35,093 bases of DNA, from positions 1-35,093 of the forward strand of contig DLAA01000173.1 in NCBI GenBank assembly GCA_002493835.1. Direction: 5' to 3'. This DNA is from Lachnospiraceae bacterium UBA7060 (GTDB lineage Bacteria > Bacillota > Clostridia > Lachnospirales > Lachnospiraceae). This document shows, in pieces, positions 1 to 9,172 of the stretch. Under the pieces are notes generated by a model. It had not been told where the DNA came from. It worked only from the letters and a program-made list of their open reading frames with translations, and did not search any database. Each line of letters starts with the position of its first letter. The stretch's first letter is position 1. The position numbers and the translations under genes are program-made.

Positions 1-31
1 ATATTTTTGAAGCGGATAAGGAGGTGTGACG

Positions 32-211
32 ATGTCTATTTGTCCTAAAAACAAATCTTCTAAAGGCAGAAGAGACAAGAGAAGAGCAAACTGGAAAATG
101 ACTGCTCCCACATTAGTAAAATGCAGTAAATGCGGCGCTTTGATGGTGCCTCACAGAGTATGTAAGAAATGCGGAACATACAATAAAAAAGAGATCATTG
201 CAGTTGATTGA
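32..211 (+). CDS. rpmF: 50S ribosomal protein L32
   Basis: This 59-residue basic protein is a structural component of the large ribosomal subunit. It opens with the typical MSICPKNKSSKGRRDKRR stretch and carries a CxxC...CxxC zinc-ribbon (KCSKCG and VCKKCG), so it is the zinc-binding form of L32. The start is the ATG at 32, placed 7 nt after a perfect AAGGAGG (18-24). A GTG at 26 would lie only 1 nt from that site and is unlikely. L32 next to plsX is a widely conserved bacterial arrangement, but here a strong hairpin terminator separates the two genes. Confidence 0.97.
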   Translation: MSICPKNKSSKGRRDKRRANWKMTAPTLVKCSKCGALMVPHRVCKKCGTYNKKEIIAVD

Positions 212-223
212 TCGATAAGCACG

Positions 224-260
224 GGCTTTTCGGGAACCTCCCGGAAAGCCTTGATTTTTA
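224..260 (+). terminator. Rho-independent terminator after rpmF
   Basis: A 12-bp stem is formed by 224-235 and 239-250 with a 3-nt loop and one G-U pair. It is followed by the T-rich run TTGATTTTTA (251-260). It should end or attenuate rpmF transcription before plsX. Confidence 0.8.
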
Positions 261-279
261 TATGCATATTTAGTATATT
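251..279 (+). promoter_or_regulatory. Candidate sigma-A promoter for plsX operon
   Basis: TTGATT (251-256) and TATATT (274-279) are spaced by 17 nt, a good fit to a housekeeping promoter. It overlaps the T-run of the rpmF terminator, so plsX and downstream genes could be transcribed independently of rpmF. The call rests on sequence match only. Confidence 0.35.
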
Positions 280-360
280 AATATAGATCTCTATTGATTT
301 TTGTGTGATGGTACAAGGTGAGCTTTTAAAGATATTTCTTTGGGAAACGGAAGGAATGAT

Positions 361-1380
361 ATGAGCGAATGGGTGAAGGTGGCAGTGGATGCCATGGGCG
401 GCGACAATGCTCCGGTTGAGACAGTAAAAGGCGCTGTGGAGGCGGTCTGTGAGAGTAAAAAGATCAAAGTATATCTGGTAGGCCGGCAGGAGGTTCTGGA
501 AAAGGAGCTTGCCCGCTATACATATGCGAAAGAACAGATAGAGGTGGTACATGCTTCCGAGGTTATAGAGACCGCAGAACCGCCTGTGATGGCAATCCGG
601 AAGAAGAAGGATTCTTCTCTTGTGAAGGCGTTAAATCTGGTAAAGGATGGCACTTGTGATGCCTATGTATCCGCAGGAAGCACTGGGGCGACATTGGTAG
701 GCGGACAGGTGATTGTGGGCCGTATTAAAGGTGTGGAGAGACCTCCATTGGCGCCTTTGATTCCAACGGCGGCAGGATGTTCTCTTTTGATTGACTGCGG
801 AGCCAATGTGGATGCCAGGCCGTCCCATCTGGTACAGTTTGCGCAGATGGGTTCCGTCTATATGGAACATGTGATGGGGGTGAAAAAACCGAAGGTCGGC
901 ATTGTGAATATCGGCGCAGAGGAGGAGAAGGGAAATGCACTGGTGAAAGAGACATTTCCACTCCTAAAGAACTGTCCAAATATCAATTTTATCGGGAGTG
1001 TGGAAGCCAGGGATATCCCTGCAGGTGCTGCTGATGTGGTAGTCTGCGAGGCCTTTGTGGGCAATGTGATTTTAAAGACTTATGAGGGCGTGGGACTGAC
1101 GCTGATTGATAAGGTGAAGGAAGGAATGATGACCTCCCTGCGGAGTAAGATAGGTGCACTTTTGGTCAAACCGGCTCTTAAAACGACGCTGAAGGCTTTT
1201 GATTTGGAGCAGTATGGCGGAGCGCCGCTTTTGGGGCTTAAGGGGCTGGTGGTGAAAACACACGGAAGTTCTAAGGCAATTGAGATAAAAAATTCTATTT
1301 TGCAGTGTATCACGTTTACGGAGCAGAGAATCAGTGACAGGATCAGGGATATGATAGCAGTACAGGGAGCCGTTGAGTAG
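361..1380 (+). CDS. plsX: Phosphate acyltransferase PlsX
   Basis: PlsX makes acyl-phosphate from acyl-ACP and phosphate, the first committed step of phospholipid synthesis in most Gram-positive bacteria; it acts at the inner face of the membrane. The 339-residue product has the family's near-N-terminal VAVDAMGGDNAP motif and the central glycine-rich YVSAGSTGA segment, and the length is normal. The ATG at 361 is chosen because AAGGA (351-355) sits just upstream; a TTG at 340 extends the frame but has no ribosome site. It is followed by acpP 47 nt later, whose product supplies its acyl-ACP substrate. Confidence 0.96.
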   Translation: MSEWVKVAVDAMGGDNAPVETVKGAVEAVCESKKIKVYLVGRQEVLEKELARYTYAKEQIEVVHASEVIETAEPPVMAIRKKKDSSLVKALNLVKDGTCDAYVSAGSTGATLVGGQVIVGRIKGVERPPLAPLIPTAAGCSLLIDCGANVDARPSHLVQFAQMGSVYMEHVMGVKKPKVGIVNIGAEEEKGNALVKETFPLLKNCPNINFIGSVEARDIPAGAADVVVCEAFVGNVILKTYEGVGLTLIDKVKEGMMTSLRSKIGALLVKPALKTTLKAFDLEQYGGAPLLGLKGLVVKTHGSSKAIEIKNSILQCITFTEQRISDRIRDMIAVQGAVE

Positions 1381-1427
1381 AAAAGGCAGTTACTGACAGC
1401 AGAAGACGCCCGGAAGGGCGAAGAGGT

Positions 1428-1667
1428 ATGTTTGCGATGGAATTGGATAAATTACGGGAAGTGATAGCCGGGGTTTTAAGCGTGGATCCCATGGAGATCA
1501 CAGAGGAAACCACTTTTCTGGAAGATCTGGGGGCGGATTCCCTGGATGTCTACCAGATTGTTATGGGGATTGAGGATGCTTTCGGCATCGAGATACCAGC
1601 TGAAAAGGCTGAGCGAATCACTACGGTGGGCGAGGCAGTGGAACTGATTAAGAGCAGCAGGGAGTGA
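1428..1667 (+). CDS. acpP: Acyl carrier protein
   Basis: This small acidic protein carries growing acyl chains in type II fatty acid synthesis and donates them to PlsX. Its GADSLD motif contains the serine (residue 38) that receives the 4'-phosphopantetheine arm. The length (79 residues) and four-helix composition are normal. Two starts are possible: ATG 1428, only 1 nt after AGAGG, or ATG 1437 (MELDKLRE), 10 nt after it; the second spacing is more natural. Confidence 0.95.
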   Translation: MFAMELDKLREVIAGVLSVDPMEITEETTFLEDLGADSLDVYQIVMGIEDAFGIEIPAEKAERITTVGEAVELIKSSRE

Positions 1668-1670
1668 GTA

Positions 1671-1705
1671 AAGAGCCTTTTCTGATGAGGAAGGGGCTTT
1701 TCGAT
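1671..1705 (+). terminator. Intergenic hairpin between acpP and rnc
   Basis: A 12-bp stem with several G-U pairs joins 1671-1682 to 1690-1701, ending in TTTT. It may be a partial terminator that reduces read-through from acpP into rnc, or an RNA-processing site. The T-run is short, so strength is doubtful. Confidence 0.4.
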
Positions 1706-1740
1706 TGCAGAAGCATAGATTTGCAAGTTGAGAAAGGAGC

Positions 1741-2442
1741 ATGGTTATTCTTATGACGGATGAAGCGTTTAGCGGGCTGGAAGAAAAAATAGCATATCGG
1801 TTTCGGGACAAAAAGCTTCTGCGTCAGGCGCTCACGCACAGCTCTTATGCCAATGAAATGAAGATCAATAAATTTGAAAATTACGAGCGTCTGGAGTTTT
1901 TAGGGGATGCTGTATTGGAGCTTGTGAGCAGCGATTTTCTTTTTAGGGACCGGAGAGAAACGGCGGAGGGAGAACTGACGAAGCTTAGGGCGTCCATGGT
2001 CTGCGAGCCGGCTCTTGCTTATTGTGCCAGAGAATTTGGCCTGGAGCAGTTCATTCTGCTTGGAAGAGGAGAGGAAGCCACGGGTGGCCGAGACAGGGAT
2101 TCCATTGTCTCAGATGTGATGGAAGCGCTGATTGGTGCGATTTATCTGGACGGGGGACTTGAGGATGCTTCCGCTTTTATTCATCAATTTATTCTTTCGG
2201 ATTTGGAGAATAAGCAGCTTTTTTATGATGCGAAAACAATTCTGCAGGAGCTTGTGCAGCAGGAAAATGCAGGAGTACTCCACTATGAACTTGTGAAAGA
2301 GGAAGGGCCTCAGCACGATAAAATTTTCGAAGTGGAAGCTTATGTGGGTGAGAAGAAGGTGGGTGAGGGAAGCGGACATTCCAAAAAGGCGGCACAGCAG
2401 CAGGCGGCATACCGGGCGATTCTTGCCAGAAGAGAATGGTGA
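1741..2442 (+). CDS. rnc: Ribonuclease III
   Basis: RNase III is the double-strand-specific endoribonuclease that processes rRNA precursors and some mRNAs. The signature ERLEFLGDAVLEL is intact near residue 45, including its catalytic acidic residues, and a second conserved acidic site lies in DVMEALIGAIYLDGG. A C-terminal double-stranded-RNA-binding domain ends with GxGxSKKAAQQQAA. The 233-residue length is normal. AAAGGAG (1733-1739) lies only 1 nt before ATG 1741, so the ATG at 1753 (MTDEAF) is an alternative. The gene precedes smc by 24 nt, a common Gram-positive order. Confidence 0.96.
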   Translation: MVILMTDEAFSGLEEKIAYRFRDKKLLRQALTHSSYANEMKINKFENYERLEFLGDAVLELVSSDFLFRDRRETAEGELTKLRASMVCEPALAYCAREFGLEQFILLGRGEEATGGRDRDSIVSDVMEALIGAIYLDGGLEDASAFIHQFILSDLENKQLFYDAKTILQELVQQENAGVLHYELVKEEGPQHDKIFEVEAYVGEKKVGEGSGHSKKAAQQQAAYRAILARREW

Positions 2443-2466
2443 GACGGTTTCGGATAAGAGGTATAT

Positions 2467-5400
2467 ATGTATTTAAAAAGTATCGAAGTAAACGGATTTA
2501 AATCCTTTGCAAATAAAATTACTTTTAAGTTTCACAACGGCATTACAGGAATTGTGGGACCTAACGGTTCCGGGAAGAGTAATGTGGCTGACGCAGTCAG
2601 ATGGGTGCTGGGAGAGCAGCGGATCAAGCAGCTGCGTGGTGTGTCCATGCAGGATGTGATTTTTTCAGGGACAGAGACGCGTAAGCCTCTAGGTTATGCC
2701 TATGTGGCGATTACGCTGGATAATTCTGATCATCAGCTGGCTATTGATTATGATGAAGTTACGGTTTCAAGACGTCTTTACCGTTCCGGAGAGAGCGAAT
2801 ATATGTTAAACGGTACACCATGCCGTTTAAAAGATGTCAATGAACTGTTTTATGATACTGGTATTGGCAAAGAGGGCTATTCTATCATCGGACAGGGTCA
2901 GATTGATAAGATCCTGAGCGGTAAACCGGAAGAGCGCAGAGAACTTTTTGACGAAGCGGCCGGCATTGTCAAATTTAAAAGAAGAAAATATGCGGCGCAG
3001 AAGAAGCTGGAAGCTGAGAAACAGAATCTTTTACGTGTGAACGATATATTGGCTGAACTTGAGAAGCAGACAGGGCCGCTTGAGAAGCAGGCGGATAAGG
3101 CCAGAATTTATCTCCGAAAGAGAGAGGAGCTAAAGACTCTTGACGTCAACGTTTTTCTGCTGGAAAATATACGAGTTACAGAACAGCTGAAGGATGTGGA
3201 TGAGAAGTTTAAAATTGCTTCCGGAGATCTGCAGGAGACAACGAACAAATACGAGTCCACAAAGGAAGAATATGAGCAGATCCAGGGCCGCATAGAGCAG
3301 CTGGACGCAGAGATAGAGACTGCCAGGGCAACTCTCACGGATACTGGGGTTATGCGCTCAAAACTGGAGGGTGAAATCAATGTCTTAAAGGAGCAGATTC
3401 ACTCTGCAGAAGGAAATGAAGAGCATTTGAGGACGCGCATCCGCAGTATCAGTGAACAGCTTTCAGAGCGGGATCAGGAGCGGGAATCTATTCTCACACA
3501 AAAGCAGCAGATTGACGAGCAGCTTGCCGCGTTGGAGGAGGAGAGGACACAGGCCAGGGAACTGTTGGAAAAGACGCAGGGTGAGATAGAGACGTTAAAT
3601 AATCATATTGAAAGCGGTAAGAATACGATTATAGAAGCATTGAATAACCGTGCCACCATCAAATCCAAACTGGGGCGGTTCGACACAATGCTTGAACAAG
3701 TGAATATCCGCAAAGCGGAGCTCAATTCAAGACTTCTTCGTGCCAAGTCAGATGAGGCGGAGCAGACGGAGACTATCAAAAAACTAGAGGGACAATTTGA
3801 GGCTGTCACCGCATCCATTAAGGAACTTACAGAGAAACAGGAACTTATGGAGGAGAAGCTGGCTGGTGTGCGGGACGAGCTTGCGGGGAAGGATCAGAAG
3901 CTCAGGGATACGCAGGTGCTTTATCATCAGCAGAAGTCTAAGCTGGAGGCATTGTCCAATTTGACGGAGCGCTATGAGGGATATGGCGGCAGCGTGAAGG
4001 CTGTCATGGAGAGAAAGGATAGAGAGAAAGGTATCATAGGCGTGGTGGCGGATATCATCCAGGCGGAAGCGAAGTACGAGACTGCCATTGAGACAGCTTT
4101 GGGCGGGAACATCCAGAATATCGTGACGGAGGATGAGGAGACGGCTAAGCGGATGATCGGTTTTCTAAAAAAAGCCAGAGCCGGCCGGGCTACCTTTCTG
4201 CCCCTTACGAGTATCACGCATCCGCAGGAATTCAAGAATCCGGAGGCGTTAAAAGAACCAGGTGTGGTGGGTATGGCGGATGCGTTGGTAAGGGTTGAAA
4301 AGAAATACCGGAATGTGGCGAAGGCTATGCTTGGCCGTATTATGGTTGTAGATAACGTGGATAATGCGGTGAAGATCGCCAGAAAGTTCGATTACGGAAT
4401 CCGCATGGTTACTCTGGAAGGAGAGCTTTTGGTGCCGGGAGGTGCCATCAGCGGAGGTGCTTTCAAAAATAACTCCAATCTTTTGGGCAGACGCCGTGAG
4501 ATGGAGGAGCTGGAAAAAAAGGTAAAACAATATGTGAAGGAGATCGATCAGATATTAAATGAGATTGAAGAGACAAAGCGCAGCCGGAATAAGCTGCGTT
4601 TGGAAATCGAGGATATCAAGGGACAGATCCAACGTAAGTTTATCGAGCAGAACACTGCCAGAATGAGTGTGATGCAGGCGGAGGAGAGAAAGAGTGAAAC
4701 CACAGAAGGTTTTGGTGAATTAAAGATAGAAGAGAAAGATATTGAGGATCAGATCAAAGAAATTCAGGCAGGCAAGGAGGAAGCATCCAGAGAGCTTTCT
4801 GATTCGGAAGCGCTGGAAAAAAATGTGGAGTCTCAGATAGGTGCATTTCAGAATGAGCTGGAAGGGAAGCGGGCGCTGGAATCTGAGCAGGCCGCAAAAG
4901 TGGGCGAATGGGATGTGGAAGTAGAGAAAATGCGTCAGAGTGCCGACTTTAAGCGCCAAAATCTTGAGCGCGTGGAGGGTGAGCGAGAACGCTATCAAGC
5001 CGAACTTAATGAGGTGAAGGAAGGACTGCATCTGGGCAAGGAGGAGGTGGAACGCAAGAAGGAGAATATTTTGGAGATTGAGCGTACCATCGAGGCTTCT
5101 CATACGGCACAGACTGACGCGGAGCAGAAGCTGAAAGAAGATGTGGAGATGAAGGAGGAATTGTCCAGTAAACAGAAGAACTTCTTTGCTTCCAGGGAAG
5201 AACTCTCTCAGCGTATGTCCGCGCTGGATAAGGAAGTATACCGATTAAACGCGCAGAAGGAGCGTATGGAGGAATCTATTGAGTCTCAGATTAACTATAT
5301 GTGGGACGAGTATGAGATTACCCTCTCAGACGCGGAGGGAATGAAGAACGAGGAGATGACGGATCTGCCCGCAATGAAGCGGGATATCGGTAGTCTGAAG

Positions 5401-6024
5401 GAGGAAATTAGAAAACTGGGAGATGTGAATGTGAATGCTATCGAGGATTATAGAAATCTGATGGAGCGTTACACATTTTTAAAGACCCAGCACGATGATT
5501 TGGTGGAGGCGGAGAAGACGCTGGTTGGCATTATTGAGGAGCTGGACACTTCCATGAGAAAGCAGTTCAATGAAAAGTTTGCTCAGATCAACCGGGAGTT
5601 TGATAAAGTGTTTAAGGAGCTTTTTGGCGGCGGGAAAGGATCTCTGGAACTGCTTGAAGGTGAGGATGTGCTGGAGGCGGGTATTCTTGTGATTGCGCAG
5701 CCGCCTGGTAAAAAGCTCGTTAATATGATGCAGATGTCTGGCGGGGAGAAGTCTCTGACGGCGATTTGTCTCCTCTTTGCAATACAAAATTTGAAACCTT
5801 CGCCGTTCTGTCTTTTGGATGAGATCGAAGCCGCTCTTGATGAGAACAATGTGACTCGGTTTGCAAAGTATTTGCATAAGTTGACAAAGAGTACACAATT
5901 TATCGTGATTACACATAGACGCGGTACCATGGAAAAGGCGGACAGGCTTTACGGTATCACTATGCAGGAAAAGGGAATATCCACGCTAGTGAGTGTTAAT
6001 CTGATTGACAAAGAACTCGTGTGA
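2467..6024 (+). CDS. smc: Chromosome segregation protein SMC
   Basis: SMC is the condensin ATPase that organises and segregates the chromosome with ScpA and ScpB. The 1185-residue product has the full architecture. The Walker A motif GPNGSGKS is at residues 31-38. Two long coiled-coil arms flank a globular hinge at roughly residues 500-665. The C-terminal head carries the ABC signature MSGGEKSL (about 1091) and Walker B LLDEIEAALD (about 1116). AAGAGG lies 5 nt before ATG 2467. It is followed 21 nt later by ftsY. Confidence 0.98.
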   Translation: MYLKSIEVNGFKSFANKITFKFHNGITGIVGPNGSGKSNVADAVRWVLGEQRIKQLRGVSMQDVIFSGTETRKPLGYAYVAITLDNSDHQLAIDYDEVTVSRRLYRSGESEYMLNGTPCRLKDVNELFYDTGIGKEGYSIIGQGQIDKILSGKPEERRELFDEAAGIVKFKRRKYAAQKKLEAEKQNLLRVNDILAELEKQTGPLEKQADKARIYLRKREELKTLDVNVFLLENIRVTEQLKDVDEKFKIASGDLQETTNKYESTKEEYEQIQGRIEQLDAEIETARATLTDTGVMRSKLEGEINVLKEQIHSAEGNEEHLRTRIRSISEQLSERDQERESILTQKQQIDEQLAALEEERTQARELLEKTQGEIETLNNHIESGKNTIIEALNNRATIKSKLGRFDTMLEQVNIRKAELNSRLLRAKSDEAEQTETIKKLEGQFEAVTASIKELTEKQELMEEKLAGVRDELAGKDQKLRDTQVLYHQQKSKLEALSNLTERYEGYGGSVKAVMERKDREKGIIGVVADIIQAEAKYETAIETALGGNIQNIVTEDEETAKRMIGFLKKARAGRATFLPLTSITHPQEFKNPEALKEPGVVGMADALVRVEKKYRNVAKAMLGRIMVVDNVDNAVKIARKFDYGIRMVTLEGELLVPGGAISGGAFKNNSNLLGRRREMEELEKKVKQYVKEIDQILNEIEETKRSRNKLRLEIEDIKGQIQRKFIEQNTARMSVMQAEERKSETTEGFGELKIEEKDIEDQIKEIQAGKEEASRELSDSEALEKNVESQIGAFQNELEGKRALESEQAAKVGEWDVEVEKMRQSADFKRQNLERVEGERERYQAELNEVKEGLHLGKEEVERKKENILEIERTIEASHTAQTDAEQKLKEDVEMKEELSSKQKNFFASREELSQRMSALDKEVYRLNAQKERMEESIESQINYMWDEYEITLSDAEGMKNEEMTDLPAMKRDIGSLKEEIRKLGDVNVNAIEDYRNLMERYTFLKTQHDDLVEAEKTLVGIIEELDTSMRKQFNEKFAQINREFDKVFKELFGGGKGSLELLEGEDVLEAGILVIAQPPGKKLVNMMQMSGGEKSLTAICLLFAIQNLKPSPFCLLDEIEAALDENNVTRFAKYLHKLTKSTQFIVITHRRGTMEKADRLYGITMQEKGISTLVSVNLIDKELV

Positions 6025-6045
6025 GAAGTTTGAGAGGAAATAGGA

Positions 6046-6996
6046 ATGGGTGAGGAGAAGAAAGGTTTTTTCAAGAGGCTGAAAGAGGGTCTCACCAAGA
6101 CCAGGGATAATATCGTCCATGGAATGGACGCGGTGTTTGGAGGGTTTTCCAGTATCGACGACGACTTCTATGAGGAGCTGGAGGAAATATTGATCACGGG
6201 AGATCTCGGGGTGAAAGCTGCCGAGGAGATTTTGGAGCAGCTGAAACGCCAGGTGAAAGAAAATCATATCAAGGAGCCTGCAGCCTGCAGAGAGTATCTG
6301 ATTAATGATATCAAGGAACAGATGGAAGTCGGTGAAACAGCTTATGAGTTTGAACACAAGCAGTCGGTGGTGCTTATTGTAGGCGTTAACGGTGTGGGCA
6401 AGACTACCACAGTGGGAAAGCTGGCGGGACAGTTGAAAGGGCAGGGAAGGAAAGTACTGATCGCAGCGGCAGATACCTTCCGAGCCGCCGCAGGGGAACA
6501 GCTTTCAACTTGGGCGGACCGCGCAGGTGTGGATATGATTGCCGGTGCGGAGGGTGCAGATCCGGCGAGTGTAATTTATGATGCGGTGAATGCAGCAAAG
6601 GCTCGAAATGTGGATGTACTTCTCTGTGATACGGCGGGACGGCTTCACAACAAGAAGAATTTGATGGAGGAGTTGAGAAAAATAGACCGCATCATCAGCA
6701 GGGAATTTCCGAACGCGCATCGGGAAAATCTGGTGGTTTTGGACGGTACTACCGGACAGAATGCCCTGCAGCAGGCGAAAGAGTTTGGCGAGGCGGCGGA
6801 TCTTACAGGCATTATTCTGACAAAGCTGGATGGGACGGCGAAGGGTGGAATCGCGGTGGCGATACAGTCGCAGCTGCAAATTCCGGTGAAGTATATCGGT
6901 GTGGGTGAAGCGATAGAAGACTTGCAGAAGTTTGATGCGAAGCAGTTTGTTGATGCGCTCTTTGATGTGAATAGAGACGAGGAGTCACAGGAATAG
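6046..6996 (+). CDS. ftsY: Signal recognition particle receptor FtsY
   Basis: FtsY is the GTPase receptor that docks SRP-bound ribosomes at the membrane for cotranslational insertion. The 316-residue protein has a short charged N-terminus, the four-helix N domain, then the G domain. The P-loop GVNGVGKTT is at about residue 113, followed by DTFRAAA, DTAGRLHN and TKLDGTAKGG, all intact. It lacks the long acidic A domain seen in enterobacteria, as usual in Gram-positives. GAGGAAA lies just upstream of ATG 6046. Confidence 0.97.
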   Translation: MGEEKKGFFKRLKEGLTKTRDNIVHGMDAVFGGFSSIDDDFYEELEEILITGDLGVKAAEEILEQLKRQVKENHIKEPAACREYLINDIKEQMEVGETAYEFEHKQSVVLIVGVNGVGKTTTVGKLAGQLKGQGRKVLIAAADTFRAAAGEQLSTWADRAGVDMIAGAEGADPASVIYDAVNAAKARNVDVLLCDTAGRLHNKKNLMEELRKIDRIISREFPNAHRENLVVLDGTTGQNALQQAKEFGEAADLTGIILTKLDGTAKGGIAVAIQSQLQIPVKYIGVGEAIEDLQKFDAKQFVDALFDVNRDEESQE

Positions 6997-7026
6997 GGGA
7001 GGGCGTGTTTCAGAATGGAGGAAGAA

Positions 7027-8250
7027 ATGGAAGCGAAGGAACTTTCACTTGACAAGTTTGAGGAAGCCTATGAGATTGTGAAGGAGGTGGCCTCGGAGAC
7101 GAAGCTGGTGTACAGTGATTATTTCAGTGCACAGACTGGAAACAAGGTTTATTTGAAGCCGGAGAATATGCAGCTTACCGGCGCCTATAAGCTTCGCGGG
7201 GCTTACTATAAAATCAGCACTCTGACAGAGGAGGAACGGGAGAAAGGATTGATTACGGCCTCCGCTGGAAACCATGCTCAAGGCGTTGCTTACGCGGCCA
7301 AGTGCTATGGGGTGAGGGCGGTGATCGTGATGCCGACGACAACGCCTTTAATCAAGGTAAACCGTACTAAGGGTTATGGTGCGGAGGTGATTTTGCATGG
7401 GGATGTGTATGACGAGGCGTGCAGCCATGCGTTGAAGCTGGCTGAGGAGAAAGGATACACCTTCGTGCATCCTTTTGACGATTTGGATGTGGCCACGGGA
7501 CAAGGAACAATCGCCATGGAGATCATAAAGGAGCTTCCCCTGGTCGATTATATATTGGTGCCTATTGGCGGCGGCGGACTGGCGGCCGGTGTATCAACTC
7601 TGGCCAAGCTTCTGAATCCGAAGATTAAAGTGATCGGCGTGGAGCCGGCGGGCGCGAATTGTATGCAGACATCCATCAAAGCCGGGAAAGTGCTGACTAT
7701 GGAAAAAGTCAACACGATAGCGGATGGTACGGCGGTGAAGACGCCTGGTGAGAAGATTTTCCCTTATGTGAGTAAAAATCTGGACGATATCATAACCGTG
7801 GAGGATGAGGAGCTTGTAGTGGCATTTCTGGATATGGTGGAAAGTCATAAGATGGTGGTGGAAAATTCCGGGCTCCTCACGGTGGCTGCTTTAAAGCATC
7901 TGGATGTGAAAAATAAAAAGATAGTTTCCATCTTAAGCGGCGGCAATATGGACGTGATTACCATGTCCTCCGTGGTACAGCAGGGCTTGGTGCTGCGGGA
8001 TCGCATCTTTACTGTGTCTGTGCTTTTACCGGATAAGCCGGGAGAGTTGTCCAGAGTGGCTGATGTGATTGCGAAGGAAAATGGCAATGTGATCAAGCTT
8101 GAGCATAACCAGTTTGTCTCTATCAACAGAAACGCGGCGGTGGAGCTTCGCATTACGCTGGAGGCGTACGGGACGGAACACAAGAATCAAATTATCACGG
8201 CGCTTGAAAAGCAGGGTTATCAGCCAAAATTGGTGCGGGCAAGCATATAG
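7027..8250 (+). CDS. ilvA: Threonine ammonia-lyase with C-terminal ACT domain
   Basis: This is a PLP enzyme that deaminates threonine to 2-oxobutanoate. The LTGAYKLRGA motif holds the PLP lysine (about residue 55), GGGGLAAG binds the cofactor phosphate, and LSGGNMD lies near the C-terminal end of the catalytic fold. A single ACT domain follows from about residue 325 (VSVLLPDKPGELSRVADV). This short one-ACT form is shared by biosynthetic IlvA of clostridia and by catabolic TdcB-like enzymes, so the pathway is not certain. ATG 7027 is preferred because GGAGG (7017-7021) sits 5 nt upstream; the ATG at 7015 overlaps that site. Confidence 0.93.
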   Translation: MEAKELSLDKFEEAYEIVKEVASETKLVYSDYFSAQTGNKVYLKPENMQLTGAYKLRGAYYKISTLTEEEREKGLITASAGNHAQGVAYAAKCYGVRAVIVMPTTTPLIKVNRTKGYGAEVILHGDVYDEACSHALKLAEEKGYTFVHPFDDLDVATGQGTIAMEIIKELPLVDYILVPIGGGGLAAGVSTLAKLLNPKIKVIGVEPAGANCMQTSIKAGKVLTMEKVNTIADGTAVKTPGEKIFPYVSKNLDDIITVEDEELVVAFLDMVESHKMVVENSGLLTVAALKHLDVKNKKIVSILSGGNMDVITMSSVVQQGLVLRDRIFTVSVLLPDKPGELSRVADVIAKENGNVIKLEHNQFVSINRNAAVELRITLEAYGTEHKNQIITALEKQGYQPKLVRASI

Positions 8251-8292
8251 GCAGTGCAGGTTTTGTGTTTGGATGGTTTATATAAAAATGGA

Positions 8293-8298
8293 TATAAT
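8293..8298 (+). promoter_or_regulatory. Perfect -10 box (TATAAT) upstream of YitT-like gene
   Basis: TATAAT occurs at 8293-8298 with no good -35 at 17 nt (a TTTGGA lies 19 nt upstream). A start point 7-8 nt downstream would fall on the ATG at 8306, which would make the mRNA leaderless. Confidence 0.3.
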
Positions 8299-8305
8299 AA
8301 AACCC

Positions 8306-9145
8306 ATGAAAAAATATGCAATTATAACAATAGCGGCGTTTGTCTATGCTGTCGGGGTCAGTTTATTTACAGATCCCAATAATATGGCGCCCGGTGGAGT
8401 GACCGGTATTGCCATTATATTGAGTAGAATGATTCCGGTCGGTACAGGTACGCTCATTATGCTTATTAATATACCTATCCTTATTTTTGCAGTCTGGAAG
8501 TTTGGCATCGGCCTGACAGTATCTACAATTTGTGCCACGGCATTAATTTCACTTTTTACAAACGTGCTGGCACCTATTGGGGCGGCCACAGACGATATTC
8601 TGCTGGCGGCGCTTGTAGGCGGTACGCTGACTGCCGTATCAATCGGTGTGATTTTTCGTGCGGGGGCTACCACAGGAGGCATGGATATCATTGTCAAGGC
8701 GTTGAGACTTCATTTTCCGCATTTGAAGACGGGAAAGATTTTCTTTATTGCGGATGCGCTGGTAGTGACGCTTTCCGGTGTCGTGTTCCAGGATTTGGAA
8801 GCAGCATTGTATGCAGCCATCTCTGCCATCTGTACCTCGGTTGTGATGGATATTGTGCTCTATGGGCGGGATGAGGCGAAACTTTTGTATATTATCAGCT
8901 CTAATGCGGAGTCGATTGCGGAGAGGCTTTTGTCTGATCTGGATATCGGGGTGACATATATAAATGGGCAGGGTGCATATAGTGGAGATAACAAGAAGGT
9001 GATTCTCTGTGTGGTGAAAAAGCTCGTTTCTCCCAGAGCGGAGGAGATAGTAAAACAGGAAGATCCCCATTCTTTTATGATTATTACAAGCGCCACAGAG
9101 GTGTTTGGCGAGGGATACAAAAGCTACTTTAGCGAGCGCATGTAG
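8306..9145 (+). CDS. YitT family membrane protein (DUF161 plus DUF2179)
   Basis: The 279-residue protein has about five hydrophobic segments in its first 190 residues, with the family-typical NNMAPGGVTGIA near residue 25 and FRAGATTGGMDIIVK near 115. A soluble C-terminal DUF2179 domain follows (VTYINGQGAYSGDNKKVILCVV). Function of the family is not settled; it is an integral membrane protein, possibly a transporter. The open frame extends upstream to 8099 inside ilvA, but that part is shadow coding. ATG 8306 or 8288 is the real start; neither has a clear ribosome site. Confidence 0.88.
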   Translation: MKKYAIITIAAFVYAVGVSLFTDPNNMAPGGVTGIAIILSRMIPVGTGTLIMLINIPILIFAVWKFGIGLTVSTICATALISLFTNVLAPIGAATDDILLAALVGGTLTAVSIGVIFRAGATTGGMDIIVKALRLHFPHLKTGKIFFIADALVVTLSGVVFQDLEAALYAAISAICTSVVMDIVLYGRDEAKLLYIISSNAESIAERLLSDLDIGVTYINGQGAYSGDNKKVILCVVKKLVSPRAEEIVKQEDPHSFMIITSATEVFGEGYKSYFSERM

Positions 9146-9172
9146 CGGAATGCGCATATAAAAGGAGAATTT

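Noticed and set aside
270..286. FapR-like operator (TTAGTA half site) before plsX
   Set aside because: Only the left half matches; the right half does not resemble TACTAA, so the site is not supported.
5479..5930. Two overlapping minus-strand open frames opposite the smc ATPase head
   Set aside because: They are antisense to conserved Walker B and signature motifs and have no plausible product.
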